Origin: Marisa cornuarietis
Taxonomy: Eukaryota > Mollusca > Gastropoda > Architaenioglossa > Ampullariidae
Assembly (NCBI GenBank): GCA_004794655.1
Contig: SMMW01000568.1
Span: 1,663,001-1,727,000 of the forward strand
Direction: 5' to 3'
Length of the DNA: 64,000 nt
Under the pieces are notes generated by a model, which saw only the letters and a program-made list of their open reading frames with translations, had not been told where the DNA came from and made no database searches. Both the position numbers and the translations under genes were made by a program. Below are positions 11,564-25,003 of this stretch, in pieces. Numbering within the stretch: the stretch's first letter is position 1; every line of letters begins with the position of its first letter.

Positions 11564-13968
11564 GTAAGTAACTGCGATGTAGAATTAGTCATAGTCAATG
11601 GAATAGTGATTACAAAGACTAATAATTATAAGGACTGATACATTAGCAGTAGTGGTTCATCACTTTAGAATGCATCACTGATTTCTAGATTAATAGTCAC
11701 TTCCACATGTATTAGTTCACGGTCTGTAAAATACTTCAAAATACTTACTCTCTCAAAATAATATGAAGTTACCGTCCGTGTTTGAAAATGTGAAGATCGA
11801 ATAGAAAGCAAAATTTATCGACGAATATATGTTAGCCGTTCCCTAGCTAAATTTCGATAACGCCATTTTCTGATAAAATATTTCTTGATACTAGCATGAA
11901 GGAATACAAACTTTGCCCGGTGTCGAGATCTTGAAGGCTCTAATTTTTGTTCATTCAAAGTGGTTTACCTGTGTATGACTGATGACTGATGTATGTTGTT
12001 TAGTGTAAAGTGCAAGTCAGCGTGTCAGGATTGTTTTTTTAGATAGTTTAATATGTTTATGTAACTTAATAACCACACACTTACCCTGTAAACCAAGAAC
12101 AGTTGTACATTGTAAAGCTTTTTGTAATGGTACATGTTGACACTTTCTTCTTGTCTCTCTCTATTTCTTACTTTCCTTTCTTTTCAAGTATGGTCATCCA
12201 ACACTCCATACTTATCTTTTCTATCTCTGGCACGGATTTAAGAATGAATGGGGTTTGAACGGGGTTCTGTTAAACTGCACTTACCAAATAAAGAAATTTG
12301 AAAAAAAATATATATAGCTTGATACTAGCATGAAGGAATACAAACAAAACTTAAAGCTTTTGAGAAAACATGAAAGTTTGATAAATGAAAACGAATTATC
12401 GCAAAATAAATGTATTTTTTCACAAAAATGTAATAAAAAAATTATAAGAATTGTAGTATAGATAATTTTCCTTTTTTTGACCCAGTTACTTGAAGTTCAG
12501 TACTTTGTATCAAACAGATATTTATATTTTATCTTCAGTTTTCAAGCAAGGCTATGTTTAATGCAGAATCGTTTACTGTTGAGCATTGATAAAGTTAACA
12601 CACATTTCCTTCATTTTTATTATTTAAAAACCCTTTAACTGTTTCGCCAAATTTATGCCTGCTTTGTACTTGTTTGAGTTGATGGGCTATTTACCTGTCT
12701 GAGTTTTTTACAATTCCTTGCGTGATTATCTTTTGCTACCTCTTCAATGTTTTTTGTTCCTGGTATACGTCTGAATATTCTTGCATACACGTTTTTGTAC
12801 TATTTCCCAACTGAATAGAAAGCAAACACTAGAAAAAACGTTAGAACAACATTTAAGGGGCGCCAAAAGGGGAATTTCTCTCCTACAAGACGCCTATAAA
12901 ATGTTGATCAGTCAGAAAGGAAGGGATGGTGTAGGCTGCACCACAAAGGTATCGAACCGTCACGTGCCTTTGGCTTCCGACACTGATGGTCTAGCCCCTC
13001 GCCAGCCCGCTTCATTTTAGCGGCTTAGAGTTTCCACAATAATTTTAGGGGGGAGGACATTTTACAAAGCAGAATCAAATAAAAAATAGATATACAATCA
13101 TGGCATTGGTGAATGTGTAAACACAATCACATGTAACAACACGTGGAAAAACACCTAGATTGACAATGCTTAAGCCTTAACGAACGTATAATTGGGAGTC
13201 AGCGCTTTAATTTCTTTATAAAGAAATTTACTGCTAACTCAACTACTAATTCAAATATTGTAATATTTATTTCTGCAGCTTTTGTTTATCATCAACAATT
13301 TAAACTTTTGATTGGTTGTCTTGATACTAAGACTTTGTGTGCGATGAGCTCCTCTCGTGGCGCTCCATACACGCCCCATATGCAACGGACATGACACCAT
13401 AAATGCACCAACGCTATTGAAACGAGATACATGTGAAGAAAACTGCCGAAACGAAAGAAATATTTATCATTTAGATTTAGTTGGCTAGAACTGAGAGTCA
13501 TTAGAGTGCATCCTCAGCGGATTGTTAAGCCTATATTTAACCAGCCAATCTTTACCTCACAAGTCTTCAAGCCCTTATCAATAATGCATGCACAAACAGG
13601 TTTCCTCCCACCTCCTCTTTATGTAGTGCGAAATCGTCACTAGGTGAACGAAGCGACAAATTAACCAACTAACCAGTCCCGAAGCTTTACAACAAAGACT
13701 TCTTAACTGGAAGCATATTTTTCAAATTTTCAAAAATGTGACTACGTGAGGCAAAGGTTTGCTTGACAGTCATATGCGCAACAATCAAACACAGTAACAC
13801 TTTTGGCAAGGTGTACGGTTCAGAAGAATCTTGAGTCTTGGCATTGGCGCTACCTTTTGTGTCCTTTTGTCTTCAGTTAGTTCTCTCGTTTTTTTACAGT
13901 CTCATTTTTTAAGTGTTCAAAATCATTTACAAATACTTTTATTTTTGTTGTTTTTACTCCTTTTCTAG
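11564..13968 (+). other. 5'-UTR intron of deaminase gene 1
   Basis: The donor is gtaagt at 11564 and the acceptor is tttctag at 13967-13968. Its last ~200 bp (from tgacagtcat at 13764) align with the intron just before gene 4 (from 33,416), showing common descent of the two genes. It also contains a SINE head at 12.9 kb. Confidence 0.55.
12900..13020 (-). repeat. tRNA-derived SINE head
   Basis: On the minus strand the segment reads ggcgaggggctagaccat followed ~30 bases later by acggttcgatacc, an A-box/B-box pair like those at 7.3 and 47.95 kb. The body differs, so this may be another subfamily or a truncated copy. Confidence 0.5.
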
Positions 13969-14001
13969 ATTTTGCGCAGTTGAAGTTCTCGGTGCATCAG
14001 C

Positions 14002-15204
14002 ATGGGAAGACTACAGATAGCTGTGGGGTTATCCCTGGTCTTTCTGGCAACAATCTGTAAACAGACATATGCAGTTCTTCCAGACGTGAATCAGTACACA
14101 CCGCAGGTTGTAAAGCCGCTGTTTGATCTGATCCGCGATTATGGACTCATCGAAAAAAACAAAAGTGGCAAGGCTTGGAATCAATATTTAGTCGTATTAA
14201 TAGCTAGTCATGACGAAATTATTACTCCCGTAAAAAACGAAAGTAACCTCCGTGAACACTTTGTTGGCCGAGTAATCTGCCTGTTAAATGAACACAACGA
14301 TTTATTAGTGGAGATTCTGAACTCAAATAAAAAAGCACACGGCGAAGTAAGATTTATCTTCGACACAAACATCTCTAACAACATGCTTAATACGTTCAGA
14401 AAAAAATACCCTAAAGAAAGTCCAATTATATTGATGTACTCTTACTACATTCCCTGCGCCGGACTTGGTTATCTTGGATATAGTTGTTCAGAAGAATTAG
14501 CGGTGTACGCCACGTACAACTGGATGCATTTTGGTCTACTCGTCGCTTTCTCTAAAAGTTTTGAAAAGACTGATGATAATGCCGCTGTTCGGTTTCTAAG
14601 GCTCGGGGGCATTCCAACTTTCCGCTACACTAATTCTAATTCAAAAGTGAATCTCGAGCTCGTTCCAGACACTAACAGCAATTCCAACGACTACAACAGA
14701 TGGCGCTCAGTGGCTTTCTTACCGAAATTCTTCGATTGCCTGGTCAATAATGTTCAAGATAGTTGTCTAGGAAACACGATTGACAGAAATAAAATTCTTG
14801 CATTTTTCGTGAACAGTGCCGCTTACGAATGCTTTAAAACTATGTCTTTTCGTTGGAGAGCGGCGAAAGCAAATGAAATACAGAACTCTTTCAACGAATA
14901 TCTTCAGAAGAATATTGGCTCGGACTGCAAACAGTGCACTCAAACGTGTGCGGCTCTGAAACAACAAGCGGCTCAGAAATGTGTTGAAACCTCGGTTAGT
15001 AATTCTCTAGTTTCGGGAGAGCTGGGACATTATTCAAACCCTCTAGATTACACTTGGAAGGTGTCAAGAGATGAAGAACTTTTCAAACTATTTCCTGTAT
15101 CTTATCAGACGACAATGGTACAAGCTGGGAAAAATGTATCCTGTAAAGAAAAGTCCCTCACCCCGCAGTCACTGTGTACCAAGAAAGGGGCACAACTGCT
15201 TTGA
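14002..15204 (+). CDS. Candidate secreted AID/APOBEC-like deaminase, array gene 1
   Basis: This 400-residue single coding exon starts at 14002, 33 bases after the acceptor at 13968. The N-terminus is a signal peptide (hydrophobic residues 6-18, likely cut near TYA-VLP). The deaminase signature is H113-G-E115, then the strand IILMYSYYI ending in P151-C152, and a second Cys at 162 (C-x9-C). Residues 177-186 (HFGLLVAFSK) and 194-208 (AAVRFLRLGGIPTFR) follow the strand-helix-strand order after the zinc helix in AID/APOBEC proteins. The C-terminal half has paired cysteines (C246, C255, C277, C309, C312, C316, C327, C381, C392) conserved in the paralogs, which suits an extracellular fold. By family knowledge it would convert cytidine to uridine in nucleic acid. 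The assignment is from motif and fold order only. It could instead be an inactive or differently specialised zinc protein. A possible polyadenylation signal aataaa lies at 15572. Confidence 0.75.
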   Translation: MGRLQIAVGLSLVFLATICKQTYAVLPDVNQYTPQVVKPLFDLIRDYGLIEKNKSGKAWNQYLVVLIASHDEIITPVKNESNLREHFVGRVICLLNEHNDLLVEILNSNKKAHGEVRFIFDTNISNNMLNTFRKKYPKESPIILMYSYYIPCAGLGYLGYSCSEELAVYATYNWMHFGLLVAFSKSFEKTDDNAAVRFLRLGGIPTFRYTNSNSKVNLELVPDTNSNSNDYNRWRSVAFLPKFFDCLVNNVQDSCLGNTIDRNKILAFFVNSAAYECFKTMSFRWRAAKANEIQNSFNEYLQKNIGSDCKQCTQTCAALKQQAAQKCVETSVSNSLVSGELGHYSNPLDYTWKVSRDEELFKLFPVSYQTTMVQAGKNVSCKEKSLTPQSLCTKKGAQLL

Positions 15205-15690
15205 ACTGGTTGTAGCTCTTAAAGCGTTATCTTTGTGGGCGGGGGGTGGGGGCTATAATTGAAGTTCATGACCTTTGTGAAGATTCTAAATTGTTACAAA
15301 ATTTCAATCAGATGCGGAATTTTGATCATATTATTCTAAAATCTCTAAGCATATAGTCCACGATTTTTTACAGCCATTAAATGGCATCGGATTGCTTTAA
15401 AGAATGCGGGGCTTCAAAGATTATTTGATAAATAAGATATGAAGAAAAATATTTATTTAAAACTGGACAAAGACAAAGACAAAAATTCTTTATTTCAGTA
15501 GGCTCATGCCCATAACCGATGTTGTGGGAGTGTGTGTAGGGGGAATCAAAAATGAAAGTACACAATACATAAATAAACTGTCCTTACTTCATTAAAAATA
15601 CAACATTCTTTAATGTGCTATTTAATTATATCAGTAGTTCGCAAATTATTTGTTTTCTCTAATCTGCAGTGCTTTATACAGATAGTAGGC
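15205..15690. other. 3' flank of gene 1
   Basis: AT-rich 3' UTR or intergenic DNA. Candidate polyadenylation signals are attaaa near 15376 and aataaa at 15572. No coding frame stands out. Confidence 0.4.
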
Positions 15691-16469
15691 AGCATTTTAG
15701 ATTAAATTTAAACAGTTGCTTGCAAATAAAATAGATAAACGAAACTGAGAAGGATTCTTATAGAACTTTTCAGGAATGTACAGTTGTCGTAGGTCTTTAT
15801 AATTTGGGCACACGAACACAAAATGTAACTCAGTCTCTTCACAATCGCAATTGGGGCATTTTAACGAAACAGTGGACAAATTGCTGTAACGCTGCTTATG
15901 GCAATTTATGTTTGTAACTCCTAGCCTAAACCTTATTAGTGAATTTCTAATAGCAATATGTTTAATGTCAGTTAAGTAAGTGCTTAATTTTAAGGAGGAC
16001 TTAAATGAGCTGTAGAATGAAAATCTATCACTACTAGATATTTTGCTATGACAGTCTTGCTCAAACCAGTCTGTAAGTCTAAGATTAAATTTTCTTAAGA
16101 ACAGCTTAACATTGCCCACCCCCTGAGATTCCCAGACACCCATACTTATAAAGTGTTAGCATAATGTTGTTAACCCAAGTGGCCTTGTTATTATTCTGCA
16201 TATTTAGCAACATGTTAAACACTTTTTTGGGAGTCTACTGGAAGGCAGATTTGCAACTTTCAGCCAGTATGGTAGCAATCTCACATAAGCATTTACAAAC
16301 AATGGGTATCTTCCACATTCACCGTAAACCATTCCATTTGAAATTCTTACTGTCACATTCAAGAAACGTATCATTTGCAAATAAATGGACTCTCTCAATA
16401 ATATTGTTGTCCGCACACAGACCCCACACCTCAGAACCATACAGAAGAATTGGCTGAATTTGTGAATCG

Positions 16470-16470
<1 letters not shown>
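15690..16470 (-). mobile_element. 3' end of a non-LTR retrotransposon (LINE), degenerate
   Basis: On the minus strand, about 16470-16210 encodes a segment with ILLYGSEVWGVC, the motif following the reverse transcriptase domain of many LINEs. It is broken by a frame change or stop. Then 16143-15697 (148 codons) encodes the usual C-terminal piece with the Cys/His cluster KCPNCDCEETELHFVFVCPNY. The N-terminal endonuclease and RT core are absent, as expected for a 5'-truncated insertion. Confidence 0.75.
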
Positions 16471-18375
<1,905 letters not shown>

Positions 18376-18379
18376 TCTT

Positions 18380-18385
18380 TATAAA
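18380..18385 (+). promoter_or_regulatory. TATA box of deaminase gene 2
   Basis: The motif tctttataaa is shared with the promoters of gene 3 (26980) and the pseudogene (32256). A non-coding exon would run from about 18410 to the donor agca|gtaagt (exon end 18504) and join the acceptor ttccag at 18683. Confidence 0.65.
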
Positions 18386-18689
18386 CTCCGGTCGGCCCTT
18401 TCGTCTGATTTTCTCTGGATGCAGACGTCAGTCATTGTACCTGGACATCCGCCGGCCGTCGCGTAACACATTTTCAGGCACTTCAACAGCTTTATACTTC
18501 AGCAGTAAGTAAAACACGTGCCACAGCTTTCCAACAAGAAACCTTCAATTTCACACACCTTTCGCTTAAAAGTCGTTGTTTCCACATGTGTTTGTAAGTT
18601 TTTCACCCTCGTTTCAACTTTGTTTTATGGTTTTTCTTTTATCAGATGCACCTACAATATGTTTTCTTTTAACTTTGTTCCAGAGAATC

Positions 18690-20078
18690 ATGTCTTCACA
18701 ATGTCAGTGCACCAGCATACAGACGCTTGTAAAATTAACTGTGGGATGTTCACTGCTCCTTCTGTCTTTATTTTGCCAACAGTCGTTATCAACTTTCGAG
18801 TATTCACCCAAAAATGTCAAACCTCTGTTCGATCTAATGCGGAAGTATGGAGCTGAAAAGAAGAACGAAAGCTCGGGAGGACGCCAGGTAAAACAGTATT
18901 TGGTCGTACTAATGGCTTCAAATGATGAGATGCAAAAGCCCCCAGTAAATCTGAAAGATGTAAACTTGACAGGCCACATGGAGGAGCACTTCCGTGACAG
19001 ATTGATATTTCTGCTGAATGAAAAGCATACAAATCCGCATTTCAACCCCAGACGCAAATTGCACGGGGAAGTTAATTTTATTGACAACAAAATGATTGAA
19101 CCTATGAACATCGCATTCCGAAAAAAATACCCAGGCCAAAGTCCTGTCGTTCTGATGTACTCTTACTACATCCCATGCGCTGATATTCAGGATCTTGGCT
19201 ATTCGTGCTCGGAAGAGACAGCAATATTCGCCATACACAACTGGATGAACTTCGATCTTCTGGTCGCTTATTCTACAATTTATAACGGGACTAGCAGAAG
19301 TGTAGGAACAAATGCAGCAAATGCTAAAGAGTTTTTGCAGCTTGCTGGCATTCCCGCTTTTCAATACCAAGGCAAAGCTCTGGTTCCAGCTTATAGCGTC
19401 GCTAGCGCTGACAAGGAAAAGAAGGTTCACTCTGTCACTTTTCTCCACGTTCTCTTCGAGTGTCTAGTCATGTCTATCAAAGATGGATGCATGCCAGACA
19501 GCGAAGAAGACAGGAAAGCAATCATTGCACTCTTCGTCAATCAAATTGCCTATGAGTGTTTTAAAGACTTTAACAACACGCAATTTGCATGGAGAGAGAA
19601 AAACAGAGAAAATATAACCGAATGTTTCGTTGCACGTTCTAAAGCTAAGGTTGGTTCAAGCTGCAAACTTTGCCGTGGTACTTGCATGGATTCCAAGAAG
19701 AACGTCAGCGAAAATTGTGTTTGGGCCTCGTTTGATAAGTCTTTGGTCCCCGGGGAGCCAGCAGATCCTTCTGATCCTTTTAACGACACGTGGAAGGTTA
19801 CTACAGATCCCACAATCAGATTCAACACAATCTTTCGAGAAAGCCCTGAAATTAGAGTGACAGCCGTTGGTCGGGAAGTTTCCTGTAAAGACAAGAACTT
19901 CTCACTTCCGTCACTATGCACGGTGTACAAAATCTCAAAAGGTAGCAAATCTACCTTATCTCGACAAGGTAGCCCCCCCCTGAGTCATCACGACGGCGAA
20001 ACCTCCGTGCCTCGTCTTGATAAGGTAGCAGCCATGCGACATCCTAACACGCAGAAGTCGTCGAGATCGGCCATTTGA
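18690..20078 (+). CDS. Candidate secreted AID/APOBEC-like deaminase, array gene 2
   Basis: The frame is open from 18576, but a splice acceptor (ttgttccag) ends at 18683, so I take the ATG at 18690, giving 462 residues. This start gives a signal peptide with a hydrophobic core at residues 15-28 (KLTVGCSLLLLSLF). Signature residues are H125-G-E127, P162-C163 and C173, again C-x9-C in the same IPCA...YSCSEE setting as gene 1. The Cys-rich C-terminal half and the closing VSCKD...SLC motif are conserved. After that motif there is a ~50-residue tail that begins Ser/Arg/Gln-rich (LSRQGS) and then crosses a run of eight C. Beyond it the DNA resembles the gene 4 tail minisatellite read one frame off. 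A polyadenylation signal aataaa is at 20312. Function is inferred as for gene 1. Confidence 0.75.
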   Translation: MSSQCQCTSIQTLVKLTVGCSLLLLSLFCQQSLSTFEYSPKNVKPLFDLMRKYGAEKKNESSGGRQVKQYLVVLMASNDEMQKPPVNLKDVNLTGHMEEHFRDRLIFLLNEKHTNPHFNPRRKLHGEVNFIDNKMIEPMNIAFRKKYPGQSPVVLMYSYYIPCADIQDLGYSCSEETAIFAIHNWMNFDLLVAYSTIYNGTSRSVGTNAANAKEFLQLAGIPAFQYQGKALVPAYSVASADKEKKVHSVTFLHVLFECLVMSIKDGCMPDSEEDRKAIIALFVNQIAYECFKDFNNTQFAWREKNRENITECFVARSKAKVGSSCKLCRGTCMDSKKNVSENCVWASFDKSLVPGEPADPSDPFNDTWKVTTDPTIRFNTIFRESPEIRVTAVGREVSCKDKNFSLPSLCTVYKISKGSKSTLSRQGSPPLSHHDGETSVPRLDKVAAMRHPNTQKSSRSAI

Positions 20079-21145
20079 AAAGGCTGAAAATGTTTTAACA
20101 CACTTTATCCCATTTCCAATCATGTTAACAAAGTTTCGATTGTTTCAAACTCAAGTTCTCTTCCAAGGCCGATGAGGAGCCAGCCACGGACTTGTTCAAT
20201 GTTTTGAGCATCTGTATAAAGCTTTATACTACCAAGCACATGGGACTTCAGAGGGACACTATATTTTATGTCAAGAACATTCAATGGTGCCAGTCAGCAG
20301 TATTTCTTGACAATAAAGTAAACCACACAAATTATACAAGCGACAGACATCCCTGACAGACAAGCAATCACCTATGTTTACCTACTCTGCAAATAACAGC
20401 TTTATTGGTCTAATTACTCAGAGTATTTAAGTCGAGGTGATGTCATAGTATTGTCTCGTGAATTATTCTAAATGTTTTGAAAATTATTTATTTGTGATAC
20501 TGTTTCTTTAAAAAATGTATTAAAAAATGACGTACAGCAAGAATCGTATAAAATCATATTATAACATCAAGGAACACATCTGAAATCACAGTGGAAACTC
20601 CAAGTGAATTATAAGCACAGTTTCAAGTAATGCTTGTAAGGGACGTTAATGCAACGCTGAAACATCATGAAGCCAGTATGTTTTCAGCCACATCATCAAG
20701 GCCGGCAGTTGTGAAACGAGAGTAGGACGTTTGACCAGGGAAAAATTGTGAACTCAAACAAAAGTGTTTTGCTTCCTTTTAGTGTCGAGACCCTGTGATA
20801 ACTAATTCGTGTTATTTTATCCCAGGACACCTTTACGGCTGCTTTATAACTACGGCTTCAGGAGTAAAACAATATCTGCGAGGTCTGGACATCGCTTTAT
20901 AATTATGGAAACAAGACGGTTGTCCTAGAGTTTCCCATGTTCTCACAGGGCTCACTCGTAGGACACCAGGAACCTCTACTTTCAGTCAAGATGGTCTTCT
21001 TTGGCCATGTCAAGGGACGACTCACTGACAGTGCAGAGACTTACCCTCACTTCATAACTACCGCCATTGGCGACAAAATCGGAATATGATTAATTGTTCC
21101 TTTGATCATCTCTTTGCACCTTAATTATCACTTTTCCTTCAAAAC
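20079..21145. other. 3' flank of gene 2
   Basis: 3' UTR followed by intergenic DNA. The segment cttaccctcacttcataa near 21,041 matches arms of a short inverted repeat at 50,290-50,360, suggesting a small MITE-like repeat. No gene is seen. Confidence 0.35.
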
Positions 21146-21902
21146 GTCAATTACAGTTAAGTTACGCTTCTTTAAACCTCAACATTTTTGTAAGAGTAAA
21201 TAAATCTCAGAGACTGATCGAAAAGGGAGACAAACGGAGAGGTGCTTGTGTGATCCTTGTGACGCTTCAATGCCAAAAGGAGGCGAGGGACATATTTTGT
21301 CATAAGAATCTCATGTTCTTAAGAACGTTTTATTCGCTTTTTCATAACTTTGAATTGAATGTAAATTACAGCACGCGTTGTCTAATGATAAGTTAAGCTT
21401 CTATTTGTTAGGATGGGGTATTATTTCCCTTATACGTGTTAAGAAGCAGGGCTAGTCGCCCTTTACGGGATGCTTGTGAAAGCAGGATTGTATGGTTTAT
21501 GAAAGGACGTGTAGTGAGCGAAGTAGTCACGGTAGCCCCCTAAGCCAGGTGATCAGATTCTAGTTATTCCCAAACCAGACGTCTAAAGAGAAATACACTT
21601 TCTGTGTGAAATTGACAGTGGAATCAATCTAATTCCTTGCCAAGTCAAGGAATTAGTTGGGGGTCGACAAGACGGTGAACGATGATATCGTTGAACCGGA
21701 GTATTGAAGTATTCTGTCCGAAGGCTTCGAAACATCAATTACAGTTAAACTATGCTTCTTTAAACTTCAACATTTTTGTATGAGTAAATAAACCTCAGAG
21801 AGTGATAGAAAAGGGAGACAAACGGAGAAGTGATTGTGTGATCCTTGTGAAGCTTCAATGCCAAAAGGAGCCGGCGGACATATTTTGTCGAAGGAATCTA
21901 AT
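21146..21902. repeat. Pair of ~165-bp direct repeats
   Basis: Copy 1 (21146 to about 21310) and copy 2 (21734 to about 21902) share tcaattacagtta, aacatttttgta, aaaagggagacaaacggag and cttcaatgccaaaagga with roughly 90% identity by eye. The stretch after copy 1 (ttttattcgctttttcataa, about 21,327) recurs at 23,245. Confidence 0.8.
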
Positions 21903-23390
21903 GTAATGTTTTAAAAGGTCAAGCCGAGCGCAACATTATTTCTTTATGATCGGGCTAAGTTCGTTTTAAAATAATAATTCCCAAAATATTAGTACATAAT
22001 TATGCTTAATTTTACAGATATAAGCCTTCAAACATCGGCATTCTCACCTGCAAACAATAAAAAATTACTCTCCTATACTGAAGGTTCTCTTACGCGATCG
22101 AAGTATTTGTAACAGCGAGTGTGCATGTCTTCAAGTCAAATGAAGAAACATCGCTCAGGTTGTCGTGTTCAAGAAGCGACTTTTTTGTCCCAAAAATGAA
22201 ACAGTTGAATTGGGAATACAGCCCTACAGATTGGAGCTTTATTTAGAAGTCAATCAGATCAGATCAAAATTTGATGGGCAACAATTGTTACAACTGACTG
22301 CTGAGAAGGGTTTTTTTACAATTAAAAATATAATGATAGTTTGAAACATGTTTATCGATGAAAAAACTTATTTCTTCCTCATTTAGCTGCATGCAGAACT
22401 TTCTATTTATTTACTAATACTCGCACGCGTTGCCGTTTAAGCATCACCCTCAATTCTTTTTTTCCTTTTTTAGCTGTTTCGATCACGCACATCAATGGTG
22501 CCATCACACTGTCAGTTGTTTTTAGCATTATGCTGGATAAAGATACGACTGATGATGATGTGTTTTTGACTGTGTCACAATGTTACTTGTAGACCAGATC
22601 CGGTGTAGAAACCGTCGACATTGCCTATCTGATGCTTGATCTACCAGCAGTCGTCGTTGGTTTTAACATCTCGTGCTTTTGTATAGTAAGCACTGCGCAG
22701 GAATAAGATTTCTTCGTTTTACTGAAATTTCAAGACTTGCTTGTACGTATAAGTGACTGGATAACAATCGATTTTGAAATATTTTGAGCAAATTCTTGAG
22801 TACAGTGTGGGGACGAAGTTCGCATGGTACGTTTGAACAAAGCAGAGACCTGTATATACACATCTCTGAACAAAGTGAACTCACTGGCGTTTGCTGCCAT
22901 TATCTTTAGGATTTCCTTCATGAGTACAAACTAACTCCAACTGAGTGTTGAAGAGAACATTCAGCAACAGCACAATGTGTCCTGGTCAGTTTTCTTTTTT
23001 TACCGAGGATTGCATCTTTTCTCTTCGACTTCAGCTAGTGCAGACGGCGCTATTTTTAGAAATATGTTCGTTTCGTCACTTCCTGTTTTCTCTTCAGATC
23101 CATGTGTGCTTAAGAAAAAAATATTAATATAAAATCTTTCATGCCTCTTTGTCCTAAAATACCACCAGAACATGTTTTTGTGATACTTTGTGCTTTATTT
23201 CCAGCGATTTTCGCTTAACGTTCTTGTTGTCCTTTAAGAATTTTTTATTCGCTTTTTCATAACTTTGAGTTGAATGTAAATTACAGCGCGCTTTGTCTTG
23301 ATAAGCTTCTATTTGCTTTTCATTTCCTATTGTGTATTTTTTCTAAACAATTAAAGGTTATAACCTCACATTTTTACATAGTTTTCAACG

Positions 23391-23392
<2 letters not shown>
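21903..23392. other. Intergenic DNA downstream of gene 2
   Basis: No coding region is recognised. 23,230-23,310 is a second copy of the sequence at 21,318-21,395 (attcgctttttcataactttga). The segment ahead of the GT tract has aattaaagg like the other array 3' flanks. Confidence 0.4.

Positions 23393-23462
<70 letters not shown>
23393..23462. repeat. (GT)n microsatellite
   Basis: About 35 GT units. It sits downstream of gene 2 in the same relative order as the GT runs after genes 1 and 3. Confidence 0.95.
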
Positions 23463-23463
<1 letters not shown>

Positions 23464-24849
23464 AGTGCAAATGTGCGAGTGTGCGTGTGCCTCCGTGCAT
23501 CTTCCTATTGTGCTTGGGGACTTTTTTTATTTATAGGTTTATTTCTCGAGAACGGATTCGGGCACAGAGATTTGTAGGGAGGCGGTTATTCCCTCGGATT
23601 TTAAGAAGTACTAAATGTTACCTCAATCGTGTTAAAAACACTGTCTGGTAGACTGTTAAGACAAGTTACCCAGTCAGGAACTGTAATATGTCGGGCACCT
23701 GTCTGCTTCATCTCGTATCTTAGCCCTCCAAAAACTGTTCTATTGTACTGTAGTAACATTGTATATCTATAACCTACATAGTCAACATTAAAGGAAATAC
23801 GAAGAAGGTGAAAACTTCATAAACTCCAAACGTAATCAAATAAGCTGTTTTGAATTCGAGGAAAATATTGAGATTAGCTATTGTCTGTGTGATCTCCTTC
23901 CCACTTTCTGAGCTTTGAAATTACACCTAACATGAATAGGGATACCCGGCGTTGTCCAGGTTTCGTTCTAAACAAAGATTTTATATGGTGAAGTATTTAT
24001 TTATCTGCAAATTTCGGTTTCACTTCTGCCTGCTGCATCAGAGCTGAAGAAGTTATAATTTCTTCCCCGTGGGTCTTTGATAGACAAAGAGCGTCTACCT
24101 CCCACTTCTGTCAAGATGCACATCAGCACGACTACAGAGCTGCCACGATGTGCCGACTACACTTGACCAGCTTCCTTCAGCCTGGCTGATCTCTTCCATG
24201 TAGGTGCTTGCAAGACGATGCTCATTAACTTAGTTCCAGCGACTAAGAATTTCCGATCTTCCCCTTTACTTAGTATGAAGAAAGTCTCTCGTTTGCTGCT
24301 TCCCTTTTCCCACCTACTTGTTATACTTCCCTGTACGATTTATGTGCAGACAGCCATTGCTCTTTAGATCGATCTCCAAGTCCGTTACCTTGAACTTTAC
24401 CCATCTCCCACGTATGAAGTTATTCTCACCTTAGAGCAGCTTACTGCGAGCGAAAGTTTATCGGATCTATGGTATTTTAATTTTTAAGAAATCTTTGGAG
24501 AAGGCTAAAAAAATCTCAATGAAATGGTATCGCTAAGGTAGGCACTAAACAAAAATTATTAATGTTCAAACAAACTAAGTGTGTACACGAGACTGAATCA
24601 CAGAAGGACGTAGTTTGCTGTGTTCTCCCTCGTGAACAGGTATGGACTGACGCCTTAAGGTTCTGTGGACTATACAACTAAGATGTCTTTTGAGAATTTA
24701 CGTATATTCGAACTAGTCAGAAAATAAACTTGCTTGCTTTCAAACTTTCAAGTTTTTCTGCCTCTTGTCTTGCCCAATATAACACATGACACCTTCTTTT
24801 GAAAACACTGACTGCCTAACGGCACACAACAATTTATTGTCAACACTGA
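23463..24849. other. Intergenic DNA, left copy of a segmental duplication
   Basis: The segment 24,060-24,320 (cagcttccttcagcctgg, ctgatctcttcc) has a diverged partner at 29,990-30,230, also downstream of a GT tract. No gene is seen. Confidence 0.45.
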
Positions 24850-25003
24850 CAGTGGCGTAGGAACCGGGGGTGGGGGCAAGGGTTTCAGCCGCCCCCCCCC
24901 CAAAAAAAAAGATGCTGGGACGGCAAGAATGTGAATATCGTTCATTGTCAGCATGGAGCTGCCTCCCCCCCCCCCCAAAGCCGAGCATCTTCCTACGCCA
25001 CTG
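24850..25003. mobile_element. 154-bp MITE-like element, copy 1
   Basis: It begins cagtggcgtagga and ends with the exact inverse tcctacgccactg, a 13-bp terminal inverted repeat. Internal poly-C runs flank a core (aagatgctggg ... aatgtgaatatcgttcattg) that is shared with the copy at 54.84 kb. No coding capacity. The CAGTGGCG ends suggest a non-autonomous hAT-like element; I see no clear target duplication. Confidence 0.75.

Noticed and set aside
18576..18689. Upstream extension of gene 2 (38 codons)
   Set aside because: A strong acceptor at 18681-18683 separates it. The ATG at 18690 gives a standard signal peptide and matches the layout of genes 1 and 4.
23395..23651. Cys-Val repeat frames over (GT)n
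   Set aside because: Artefact of the microsatellite.
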